Assembly: GCA_947168325.1 (NCBI GenBank)
Contig: CAMVLN010000078.1
Span: 1-7,269, forward strand
From: an uncultured Elusimicrobia bacterium
GTDB lineage: Bacteria; Elusimicrobiota; Endomicrobiia; Endomicrobiales; Endomicrobiaceae
DNA length: 7,269 nt
Direction: 5' to 3'
The notes beneath the pieces are model-generated. The model saw nothing but the letters and a program-made list of their open reading frames with translations. It was not told the origin of the DNA and did no database searches. This document shows positions 1 to 5,881 of the stretch, piece after piece (the stretch's first letter is position 1; every line of letters starts with the position of its first letter). Made by a program: the position numbers and the translations under genes.

Positions 1-57
1 CTTGCGGGTGAGCTTCTTGTCGCGGGTGAGGGTGATGATTTCCACGCCCGGTGCCTG
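1..57. other. GC-rich end segment, probably foreign or chimeric
   Basis: This stretch is about 60 percent G+C, while the next several hundred bases are overwhelmingly A and T, with a sharp break at about 57-60. It contains the 9-mer GCGGGTGAG twice (4-12 and 22-30). Both strands are open in one frame. The minus strand reads APGVEIITLTRDKKLTRK, with C/G-ending codons typical of a high-GC genome. I do not recognise the protein. The simplest reading is an assembly chimera or a contig-edge artefact. The end of an inserted element is the alternative. Confidence 0.5.
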
Positions 58-157
58 TTTTAAAATTTATTTTTTTCTATATAAAATTTTTTAAAGCTAA
101 CAAATACTAATATAAAATTGCTTCATAATTTTTTTTATTTTATATAGTCTATTTTAA

Positions 158-382
158 TTAAAAGTTTTTTATTTGTTCAAATATTTGCTTAAAATTTATA
201 ATATCGGTATCTTTAATCTTAAAATTTTCATTACCTGTGTAAATAACAAAACTTTTTTTTATATTCTGCATAAATTTTTTAATATAATCCAACCCTTTTA
301 AAAAATTATTGTTAAAAGTTTTTGACACTTTTATTTCAAACGGAACTACCTTACCTGCCCAGTCGGTTACACAATCACACCC
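158..382 (-). pseudogene. C-terminal remnant of a DUF4143-type AAA+ ATPase
   Basis: On the minus strand a 74-codon frame ends at TAA (158-160). It begins directly after an in-frame TAA (383-385) and has no start codon of its own. It reads GCDCVTDWAGKVVPFEIKVS, then KTFNNNFLKGLDYIKKF, and ends with KQIFEQIKNF. The D-W-AGK-x-VPFEIK pattern followed by F-x-KGL is what I know from the C-terminal DUF4143 domain of bacterial ATP-binding proteins, which has a restriction-endonuclease-like D...ExK core. Full-length members have roughly 380-430 residues and an N-terminal Walker ATPase, which is absent here. Upstream sequence is out of frame and full of stops, so this is a decayed gene tail. DUF4143 proteins are common and their function is poorly defined. 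Confidence 0.65.
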
Positions 383-385
383 TTA

Positions 386-426
386 TTTTATGTTATTTTG
401 GAGTTCAAATATAAAATAGCATAAAA
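386..426. repeat. Imperfect inverted repeat (14-bp arms, 13-base loop)
   Basis: The left arm TTTTATGTTATTTT (386-399) pairs with AAAATAGCATAAAA (413-426). All 14 positions pair in a plus-strand RNA, with one U-G wobble at 393/419. The loop is 400-412. It lies exactly where the DUF4143 remnant loses its frame, so it may be inserted material or the scar of a rearrangement. There is no adjacent T-run of the kind expected for a terminator, and I found no second copy in the window. Its size and form loosely resemble a CRISPR-type repeat, but nothing else supports that. Confidence 0.45.
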
Positions 427-475
427 CATTTTTGTTATCAACTTATTTTTTTCTATTAGTTTATACTTTAAAAAT

Positions 476-577
476 TTATAATTTATAATCAAGTTTGGTT
501 AAATCTTTATTTTATTCATCAATAGCAATTTTAAAACTTGTTATGGATTTGTTAAAAGATGATAAGTCTAATTTCAT
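476..577 (-). pseudogene. Possible remnant of a nucleotidyltransferase-partner (HI0074-like HEPN) gene
   Basis: From an ATG at 575-577 the minus strand reads MKLDLSSFNKSITSFKIAID-E, then an in-frame TAA (512-514), then NKDLTKLDYKL before a second stop at 476-478. The opening 'KLDLSSxxKxxxSxxxAxxE' resembles the N-terminus of the substrate-binding partner of minimal nucleotidyltransferases (HI0074/TIGR01987 family), related to HEPN/MNT toxin-antitoxin pairs. Intact members run to about 130-140 residues and continue into an 'RFEFTxELxWK' segment that I cannot find here. If the match is right, only the first quarter survives and it carries a nonsense codon. The similarity is short and judged by eye. 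Confidence 0.3.
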
Positions 578-603
578 TTTACATCTGTTTATTAATTAAC
601 ATA

Positions 604-632
604 TTGACACATTATTGTATTTGTATTATACT
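604..632 (+). promoter_or_regulatory. Consensus-like sigma70 promoter on the plus strand
   Basis: TTGACA (604-609) is followed by exactly 17 bases and then TATACT (627-632). That is a perfect -35 box, ideal spacing, and a -10 box with one mismatch to TATAAT. Transcription would start near 639-641, right at the left foot of the 640-681 hairpin, and proceed against the accessory genes. No plus-strand gene follows it. In such AT-rich DNA a good -10 box is cheap, but a perfect TTGACA at 17-base spacing is less so. Confidence 0.4.
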
Positions 633-639
633 ATTTATG

Positions 640-681
640 CCTTAGGGACACATCACTTGTACGGATGTTCACTCCCTAGGG
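640..681. repeat. GC-richer hairpin at the 3' end of the LPD3-like gene
   Basis: The outer arms CCTTAGGGA (640-648) and TCCCTAGGG (673-681) form nine pairs including one wobble. The inner arms ACATC (650-654) and GATGT (664-668) close a 9-base loop. The right arm contains the TAG stop codon (676-678) of the 184-residue gene. It stands out by composition from its AT-rich surroundings. Read on the plus strand it is followed by GTTTCTTATTTTC, a mediocre T-rich tail, so it could end a very short plus-strand RNA made from the promoter at 604-632. As a minus-strand terminator it lacks a T-run. A mobile-element end (IS200/IS605-type elements carry such subterminal hairpins) is another option. Confidence 0.5.
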
Positions 682-1230
682 TTTCTTATTTTCATCTAAA
701 TCGTAAAACAAATTACCTTTATTATCTTCTCCTATTGTAATAAAAATATTGTAACAACTATTAATAATAATTACAGTATTAGTAAAATAATGAAATTTTA
801 CAATATTATCTTTTCTGTTTTTATAAGCATTTTCTGTTCTTAAATATTTTGAGGTTTTCAAAATATTTATAAGTTGTGGAACTATCAACAATTTCCTTTC
901 ATCTGCACTAAAACATTCGTATTTTTCTCTTGCTTTTCTTGATATTCTCATATTTTTAAAATCACTTATATCAAAATTTGTTCCTTGTATATTTTTAGCA
1001 AAATAGTCAATTGCTTTTTTCCTTAATTCGTTAATATCTTTATAAGTTCCAAAAAACTTTTTTATTTCTTGTTCTGTTATTGTTATTACTTTTTTATTAT
1101 ATTCTTCAAGCTCTTCAAAAATATCTATTTCTTCAACAGATTTACTTATTGAATAAAATTCTTCTAAACTATTTATTATTCCAAGAAAAATTATATTTTT
1201 AGCATTTAATATTTTATTTTCTAATTCCAT
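676..1230 (-). CDS. Small protein with LPD3/PBECR-like (BECR nuclease fold) C-terminal domain
   Basis: This encodes a 184-residue protein with no signal peptide or membrane segment. Residues 1-50 are acidic and unassigned. Residues about 50-180 show the order I associate with LPD3/PBECR domains of phage and mobile-element polyvalent proteins: an 'ELRKKAIDYFAKNIQGT' helix (68-84), an ISRKAREK strand-helix (96-103), a long helix ending 'LINILKTSKYL' (120-130), then 'KNRKDNIVKFHYF' (137-149) and 'IGEDNKGNLFYDLDE' (166-180). The R/K-rich ISRK and KFHYF positions are the natural candidates for catalysis. That family is placed by published analyses in the barnase-EndoU-colicin-RelE (BECR) nuclease fold; I infer an RNase-type toxin or effector, and activity is unproven. 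The gene starts 13 bases after the membrane-protein gene, probably in the same transcript, with no clear Shine-Dalgarno. Its stop lies inside a hairpin, so the C-terminus could be slightly truncated. Confidence 0.6.
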   Translation of the reverse strand: MELENKILNAKNIIFLGIINSLEEFYSISKSVEEIDIFEELEEYNKKVITITEQEIKKFFGTYKDINELRKKAIDYFAKNIQGTNFDISDFKNMRISRKAREKYECFSADERKLLIVPQLINILKTSKYLRTENAYKNRKDNIVKFHYFTNTVIIINSCYNIFITIGEDNKGNLFYDLDENKKP

Positions 1231-1235
1231 ACAAT

Positions 1236-1250
1236 TTACTTATTTATATA
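1236..1250. repeat. 15-bp direct repeat, copy 1
   Basis: TTACTTATTTATATA here is identical to 2176-2190. This copy overlaps the stop codon of the membrane-protein gene and the gap before the 184-residue gene. The second copy encodes the last residues and stop of the HEPN-like gene. The pair therefore flanks the membrane-protein gene exactly, as if that gene had been duplicated in or inserted with a short target duplication. Chance is possible given the AT bias. Confidence 0.4.
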
Positions 1251-2137
1251 ATACAACCTGCTTCGCAATTTTTCAAATAAAAATTATATTTCGAAAAAAC
1301 AAAATCAATAATTTTATTACACATCATTTTGTTTTTATTTAGTGCATAAATAAAAGTTTTTTTGTATTTACTTAAATTTATACCATAAATAAATTGTATC
1401 GTATCAGCAAATATTTTACTTTTACTATGTATAGAATAATTTTTTATATTTTCTGAATATAAAAAATCAATACTATTTTTTTCTTTTATTACAACTATAC
1501 CTTTATCATAAACTCTTAAAATTTTAACATTATTTACTGTTGTTTCATTCTTAAACATTATACAATCTCTATAAGCATTTTCTTCTTTCAATTCAAATCT
1601 AGCTTCATAAAAACCTGAAGAAACTATAACAAAAATACATGCAACTTGTATTGCAGCTAACACAACAATTACATCTATTTTTTTTATTGTTACTTCTTCT
1701 TTTTTTTCATAAAAATATCCATAAAAATATATAAATGCAAAAAACAACAAAACAACAAAAAGAAAACCTGGATGAATATCAAATGAAGGTTTAAAACAAA
1801 TTAGTACAATAAAAAATGTAAAAATATAAATTAAATGCTCTATACCTTTATAATTTATTTTTGACTTTGGCTTGGTAAGTAACAATAATGATATATATAT
1901 ACCTGCTGGAATTACCGACAAAACATATATCATCAATAACTTGGGAAATATAACAACACTATCTTTTAATATTTCTGAAAAAGAAATTGGCAAGTTCCAA
2001 ACATGCACAGAAAAAGAATAAAAATAACCAAAATCATACAATGTCGATGTTATGATAGCAATTAGTGTTCCTGTAACTGATATCATACCAACTATTTCGG
2101 AAATGTATTTTAAATTTTCTTTTAAATCTTTAAGCAT
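1244..2137 (-). CDS. Five-helix membrane protein with soluble C-terminal domain, function unknown
   Basis: This encodes a 297-residue protein that I do not recognise. Hydrophobic segments lie at about residues 14-34, 62-87, 101-116, 122-141 and 155-174. Lysine-rich turns occur at 89-97 (KPKSKINYK) and 144-153 (EKKEEVTIKK), which by the positive-inside rule suggests those loops are cytoplasmic. Residues about 176-297 form a mixed soluble domain with short beta-like stretches such as VKILRVYDKGIVVI (204-217) and an odd Cys-containing tail. No enzymatic motif is visible. The start is an ATG preceded by an AAAAGAGAAA stretch that can serve as a weak ribosome site. It lies 38 bases after the HEPN-like gene and 13 bases before the LPD3-like gene on the same strand, so an operon is likely. 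In such a setting it could be a membrane effector, a sensor or an immunity protein; the sequence alone does not decide. Confidence 0.7.
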   Translation of the reverse strand: MLKDLKENLKYISEIVGMISVTGTLIAIITSTLYDFGYFYSFSVHVWNLPISFSEILKDSVVIFPKLLMIYVLSVIPAGIYISLLLLTKPKSKINYKGIEHLIYIFTFFIVLICFKPSFDIHPGFLFVVLLFFAFIYFYGYFYEKKEEVTIKKIDVIVVLAAIQVACIFVIVSSGFYEARFELKEENAYRDCIMFKNETTVNNVKILRVYDKGIVVIKEKNSIDFLYSENIKNYSIHSKSKIFADTIQFIYGINLSKYKKTFIYALNKNKMMCNKIIDFVFSKYNFYLKNCEAGCII

Positions 2138-2175
2138 TTTTATATTTCTCTTTTACTTACTTTACATATTTTTAA

Positions 2176-2190
2176 TTACTTATTTATATA
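2176..2190. repeat. 15-bp direct repeat, copy 2
   Basis: This is identical to 1236-1250. On the minus strand it encodes the final residues and TAA stop of the HEPN-like gene. The two copies are 940 bases apart and bracket the membrane-protein gene. Confidence 0.4.
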
Positions 2191-3615
2191 TGGAGACAAT
2201 AATTCTTTAAATTCTGGATTATTACAAGCATTAGTTGCATTTTTTATATTTGTTCTTAAAAATTTTACAATTTCTTTAACTTTTGGTAAGCTAGCAACAG
2301 AATATAATATATCTAAAATTTCACTATATTGTTTTAAACTAATATCAGAAAAATCTATTTTTACTCGTATTATGGTTTTAAAAGACATTTTAATAAGTTG
2401 AATAATCATATCATCATCCAACAATTTAAAAAACTTGTCATATAAAGGACGAGCTTGTGGGCTAACACCTTCTTGATAAGATATTCCTTTCCCAATTCTA
2501 CATAACAATATTGTCTGAATCATTTTTTCTGAAATTGCCTTTGGTATATCTAACGAAGTATTTAAATAACTAAGTATATCTTGAATTATTGATGGTTCAT
2601 TCCAATAGTTATCATATCCTGTTCTTGCATCTTCAAGTTTATCACATAAATCATTTAATTCCAAATGTTTTGCTTGTTTTGTTTTATATCTATTACCATC
2701 AACAATTTTTAAAAATTCCAAACTGAACTTTCTTTTACTATTGTTTAAATTTATTTCAAATTTTTTTACCTGTATACCAATATTATACTTAACTTTTTCT
2801 TCTGAAAAAGACCACACTTTAGGAGAAATTTTAGACAAATTAACTCTTAATACTTGTGGATTTTTTTCATCAACATACATACCAAAAATTCTAATTAATA
2901 AATTATTAACATGTGGAGTTGATAATTTTTCTATTTCTTGATTTAATTTTTCAACTACTATTGAGTCAAGTTCTTCTCCTGTATTTTTAATATTTTCAAT
3001 AAATGCTTTTATTTTTAAAGCTGATTCTGATGGTTTATCTTGTAAAACATCTTTAACACATGTTTGCACCCAACCTAATAATTCATATGCCCCTATACTT
3101 TCAACACTAGGATGCGAAGCTGCTACTTCATTTCTCATTGTTAATATATATGACAATTTTTTATAAACCACATCAGAAAGAAGTTCAAGTTTTTTACATG
3201 TGTCCAACAAAACACGGTCTTTAAGACCTTCCAAGTCCTTTTCTTCTTTATATTCGTTTCTTATTTGTCCACCAACGGCTGCATCAAAAAATAAATCTAT
3301 TCCATACAAAATAGCTTTTTTTCTTAAATTTAAAACAACTTCATTCCATATATAATTTAATGCGGCATCAAACAATCCAATTGCACTAGCCCCAACAAAT
3401 TTTGATAAATATCTAGCATTTTGTTTTTCTTCTTCCGAGAGAGTTTGTAAATAATTTTTAATATTTGCTGTTATTATGTTTCTTTCAAAATCATTTGCAA
3501 TAATATTGTTTGTAGGAAGACCTACTGATTCCAAAAAAATTTTAAAAGATTCTGTCGTACTAACAGGAACATTATCTTTACTAACTTCTAATAAAGCATC
3601 ATCATTATGATTCAT
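2176..3615 (-). CDS. HEPN-like protein (candidate RNase of a defence or toxin system)
   Basis: This encodes a 479-residue soluble protein without a signal peptide. The N-terminal half is helical. After a variable leader (1-60), residues about 65-195 form a four-helix-type block containing LTMRNEVAASHPS (159-170), in which R161 and H168 make an R-x6-H pair following a long helix. That is the form of the catalytic motif of HEPN RNases (R-x4-6-H), here with N directly after R as in many HEPN proteins. The preceding 'IWNEVVLNLRKKA' (89-101) and 'LLDTCKKLELLSD' (136-148) fit the other helices. Residues about 200-479 are helical and unassigned and could be a sensor or partner-binding part. The start is supported by GAGGG (3622-3626) six bases ahead of the ATG. 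A weak promoter with a -35-like TTGATA sits inside the 3674-3711 hairpin. It is the first gene of the accessory block. HEPN assignment is by motif and context, and RNase activity is inferred. Confidence 0.6.
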   Translation of the reverse strand: MNHNDDALLEVSKDNVPVSTTESFKIFLESVGLPTNNIIANDFERNIITANIKNYLQTLSEEEKQNARYLSKFVGASAIGLFDAALNYIWNEVVLNLRKKAILYGIDLFFDAAVGGQIRNEYKEEKDLEGLKDRVLLDTCKKLELLSDVVYKKLSYILTMRNEVAASHPSVESIGAYELLGWVQTCVKDVLQDKPSESALKIKAFIENIKNTGEELDSIVVEKLNQEIEKLSTPHVNNLLIRIFGMYVDEKNPQVLRVNLSKISPKVWSFSEEKVKYNIGIQVKKFEINLNNSKRKFSLEFLKIVDGNRYKTKQAKHLELNDLCDKLEDARTGYDNYWNEPSIIQDILSYLNTSLDIPKAISEKMIQTILLCRIGKGISYQEGVSPQARPLYDKFFKLLDDDMIIQLIKMSFKTIIRVKIDFSDISLKQYSEILDILYSVASLPKVKEIVKFLRTNIKNATNACNNPEFKELLSPYINK

Positions 3616-3673
3616 AAATTACCCTCAATAGATATTTTAAATACTCTTTAAAAATTTTATCTTTTAAACTTAC

Positions 3674-3711
3674 AAAACTATCAATAGCCAATTTTGGCTA
3701 TTGATAGTTTT
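3674..3711. terminator. Strong hairpin with T-rich flank, possible bidirectional terminator
   Basis: AAAACTATCAATAGCCAA (3674-3691) and TTGGCTATTGATAGTTTT (3694-3711) are perfect complements. Allowing a normal loop this gives about 16 pairs. On the plus strand it runs into TTTTATTTTT. On the minus strand the arm itself ends in TTTT followed by GTAAGTTT, so termination could work both ways but better on plus. For the chaperone transcript it lies about 210 bases after the dnaK stop and just ahead of the accessory block, and would insulate the two. It could alternatively be a mobile palindromic repeat. Confidence 0.55.
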
Positions 3712-3734
3712 ATTTTTCAAAATATCTTACAACT

Positions 3735-3772
3735 CTGGATTGCCACACCGACTTCGTCGGCTCGCAATGACA
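3735..3772. repeat. REP-like dispersed palindrome (CATTGCGAG...GGCAATCC type)
   Basis: The plus strand reads CTGGATTGCCACA, then CCGAC-TTC-GTCGG (3748-3760), then CTCGCAATGACA. The inner 5-bp stem has a 3-base loop and is enclosed by ATTGC (3739-3743) and GCAAT (3764-3768). Its reverse complement has the form TGTCATTGCGAG...GGCAATCCAG, which I recognise as a very widespread dispersed intergenic repeat in many unrelated bacterial genomes. It is distinctly more GC-rich than its surroundings. Its role is unknown, and in one copy it cannot be shown to be repetitive within this window. Confidence 0.6.
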
Positions 3773-3832
3773 TCGTCCTTTGAATTTCATTTCAAAAATG
3801 CAAAGCAATTTTTGGGCAACTAGAAAGATTTT

Positions 3833-3904
3833 CTGCGAGACGAAGAGTTTTCCAATTAAAGCACACGAAAGCAGTATGTAAGATTGGAAAACTCAAAGTC
3901 GCAG
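3833..3904. repeat. 72-base rod-like hairpin just downstream of dnaK
   Basis: Read on the minus strand, CTGCGAC (3904-3898) pairs with GTCTCGCAG with a 2-base bulge. Then comes a symmetric 3/3 internal loop, then a perfect 12-bp stem (ATTGGAAAACTC at 3883-3894 against GAGTTTTCCAAT at 3845-3856). After another small internal loop, CATAC and GTGTG form a 5-bp stem around a 7-base loop. The element begins 18 bases past the dnaK stop codon, so it would form in the 3' untranslated part of the dnaK mRNA. It is followed by AAAATCTTTCT rather than a clean U-run, so it is a poor classical terminator. An mRNA-stabilising 3' structure, an RNase III target or an inserted palindromic repeat all fit. Confidence 0.5.
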
Positions 3905-3922
3905 CTAAAATATTTCGGTTGC

Positions 3923-5797
3923 TTATTTCTTGTCGTCAACCACTTCAGCATCCACAACATTATCTTGCTTTGGTGCTTCTTGCTGTGCCTGCCCTGCACC
4001 TGCATTAGCTCCTTGTCCTGTAGCACCTGCTGCTTGTTGCTGTTGTTGTGCTACTTTATAAACTTCTTCGGCCAATTTATGTGAAGCAGTTGAAAGTTTT
4101 TCTTTAGCTTCTTTAATTTTAGCTAAATCGTTTGTTTTAATAGCTTCTTTTGTATCGTTGATAGCTTGTTCAATTTTTAATTTTTCATCTTGAGAAATTT
4201 TATCGCCATGTTCTTTTAAACTCTTTTCTGTAGCATAAACTAAATTATCTGCTTCATTTTTAGCTTCAATTTCTTCTTTTTTCTTTTTATCGTCTGCTGC
4301 ATATTGTTCTGCTTCTTTAACATATTTATCTATATCTTCTTTAGAAAGTTTTGTTGAAGAAGTAATTTTAATAGACTGTTCTTTACCCGTTCCTAAATCT
4401 TTTGCAGAAACATGTAATATACCACTTGCATCTATATCAAATGTAACTTCAATTTGAGGAACTCCTCTTGGTGCTGGTGGTATTCCGTCTAGCATAAATC
4501 TTCCTAAAGAAACATTATCTTTTGCCATTGGCCTTTCACCTTGCAAAACATGTATTTCTACTCCCGGTTGATTATCTTGTGCTGTAGAGAACACTTGAGA
4601 TTTTTTTACAGGAATTGTTGTGTTTCTATCTATAATAGGGGTTCTAACATTTCCTAAAGTTTCAAGACCTAATGTTAAAGGTGTAACATCAAGTAAAAGA
4701 ATATCTTTTACATCACCGGTTAACACAGCAGCTTGAACTGCCGCACCGTTGGAAACACATTCCATTGGGTCAATTCCTCTTTCAACAATTTTTCCAACAT
4801 AATTTTCAACAAATTTTTGAACTATAGGCATCCTTGTTGGACCACCAACTAATATAACTTTTGTTAAATCTGCACTTGTAAGTTTTGCATCGTTTATTGC
4901 CTGATCAATAGATTCTTTACATCTTTGAACAATTGGGTCAACCAAATTTTCAAGTGTTGCTCTTGTAAGTTTCATTGCCAAATGTTTTGGCCCTGTTGCA
5001 TCTGCTGTGATAAATGGCAAATTAATATCTGTTTCAAGAATATTTGAAAGTTCAATTTTTGCTTTTTCAGCTGCTTCTTGCAATCTTTGAACTGCCATTT
5101 TATCGTTTCTTAAATCTATACCGTTTTCTTTTTTAAATGTTTCAGCAATATAATCTATAACTGCTTTATCCATATCGGTACCACCAAGTTTTGTATCACC
5201 TGATGTTGACAATACTTCAAAAGTTCCCTCACTACCCATTTCCATAATGGTGCAATCTAATGTTCCACCACCAAGATCAAATACCAAGATTTTTTGTTCC
5301 TTACCAACTTTATCTATACCGTAAGCAAGCGATGCTGCTGTAGGTTCGTTAACAAGCCTTACAACTTCTAATCCTGCAATTGCACCTGCATCTTTTGTTG
5401 CTTGCCTTTGATGGTCGTTAAAGTATGCAGGAACGGTAATAACTGCTTTTTCAACTTTAGTACCTAAATATGCTTCTGCATCTTTTTTAATTTTTTGTAA
5501 AATAAAACCTGAAAGTTGTTGAGGGGTAAACTCTTTACCGTTAATCTTGTATTTGTAATCTTCCCCCATTTTCCTTTTAAATGCAGAAACTGTCCCATCA
5601 GGATTTGTTACAGCTTGCCTTCTTGCAGGTTCCCCAACCAACAATTGACCATCTTTTGTAAATGCTACATAAGAAGGAAATGCTTTTCCTCCTAAAGTTG
5701 TTCCTTCTGCTGAAGGAATAAGTGTTACTTTGCCACCTTCCATAACTGCTGCTGCTGAATTGGATGTTCCTAAATCAATTCCGATAATCTTACTCAT
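3923..5797 (-). CDS. dnaK: Molecular chaperone DnaK (Hsp70)
   Basis: This is an ATP-dependent cytosolic chaperone that binds exposed hydrophobic peptides. It works with DnaJ and the exchange factor GrpE. The 624 residues are full length. The ATPase domain (about 1-365) shows the first phosphate loop GIDLGTSNSAAAV (6-18), the segment ILVFDLGGGTLDCTIME (170-186) and the adenosine motif VILVGGPTRMP (314-324). The linker is DILLLDVTPLTLGLET (365-380), followed by the beta substrate-binding part with RNTTIPVKKSQVF (391-403). The helical lid spans about 485-585, followed by a low-complexity Q/A/G tail ending DAEVVDDKK. The start ATG has an ideal AGGAGG (5806-5811) at 8 bases. The GTSNSAAAV/EGTTLGGKAFPSYVAF version differs from the common GTTNSCVAV type. 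I associate it with Elusimicrobiota, some candidate phyla and some methanogens. It is visibly less AT-rich than the accessory genes. Confidence 0.98.
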   Translation of the reverse strand: MSKIIGIDLGTSNSAAAVMEGGKVTLIPSAEGTTLGGKAFPSYVAFTKDGQLLVGEPARRQAVTNPDGTVSAFKRKMGEDYKYKINGKEFTPQQLSGFILQKIKKDAEAYLGTKVEKAVITVPAYFNDHQRQATKDAGAIAGLEVVRLVNEPTAASLAYGIDKVGKEQKILVFDLGGGTLDCTIMEMGSEGTFEVLSTSGDTKLGGTDMDKAVIDYIAETFKKENGIDLRNDKMAVQRLQEAAEKAKIELSNILETDINLPFITADATGPKHLAMKLTRATLENLVDPIVQRCKESIDQAINDAKLTSADLTKVILVGGPTRMPIVQKFVENYVGKIVERGIDPMECVSNGAAVQAAVLTGDVKDILLLDVTPLTLGLETLGNVRTPIIDRNTTIPVKKSQVFSTAQDNQPGVEIHVLQGERPMAKDNVSLGRFMLDGIPPAPRGVPQIEVTFDIDASGILHVSAKDLGTGKEQSIKITSSTKLSKEDIDKYVKEAEQYAADDKKKKEEIEAKNEADNLVYATEKSLKEHGDKISQDEKLKIEQAINDTKEAIKTNDLAKIKEAKEKLSTASHKLAEEVYKVAQQQQQAAGATGQGANAGAGQAQQEAPKQDNVVDAEVVDDKK

Positions 5798-5805
5798 TTT
5801 CTTGT

Positions 5806-5811
5806 CCTCCT
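5806..5811 (-). promoter_or_regulatory. Strong ribosome binding site of dnaK
   Basis: On the minus strand AGGAGG lies 8 bases before the dnaK ATG, the best Shine-Dalgarno in the window. It implies efficient independent translation of dnaK despite the inserted gene upstream, and it fixes the dnaK start. Confidence 0.85.
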
Positions 5812-5881
5812 GTTTCTTTTATTTTTTACTACTTTCTTTTTATTATTAACTTACATTAATTACTTCTTGCTATATTTATTA

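Larger units (their letters stand above)
3616..3922. other. Gene-free interval between dnaK and the accessory block
   Basis: No credible reading frame is present on either strand. Besides the three palindromic elements listed separately, there is a small imperfect hairpin at 3793-3814 (CAAAAATGC / GCAATTTTTG). dnaJ, which commonly follows dnaK in this operon type, is absent. The stretch looks like a landing zone for palindromic repeats between conserved and accessory DNA. Confidence 0.6.

Noticed and set aside
386..426. CRISPR repeat
   Set aside because: Only a single copy, with no spacers, no second repeat and no cas genes in the window.
613..653. Minus-strand promoter using TATAAT at 625-630
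   Set aside because: No acceptable -35 box at 16-19 bases upstream; the hexamer is a by-product of the plus-strand -10 region.
640..681. CIRCE operator (HrcA target), because the hairpin has a 9-base loop
   Set aside because: The arms are not TTAGCACTC / GAGTGCTAA and it is far from any chaperone gene start. No CIRCE was seen anywhere in the window.
2741..2941. Plus-strand open frame of 66 codons
   Set aside because: It lies wholly within the HEPN-like gene on the other strand and has no ribosome site or family resemblance; a shadow frame.
3884..4084. Plus-strand open frame of 66 codons, Cys/Leu-rich
   Set aside because: Antisense to the Q/A/G-rich end of dnaK, which produces Cys and Leu codons by composition.
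5814..5880. Separate promoter for dnaK upstream of its ribosome site
   Set aside because: The stretch is AT-rich with several TATA-like hexamers but no convincing -35/-10 pair.
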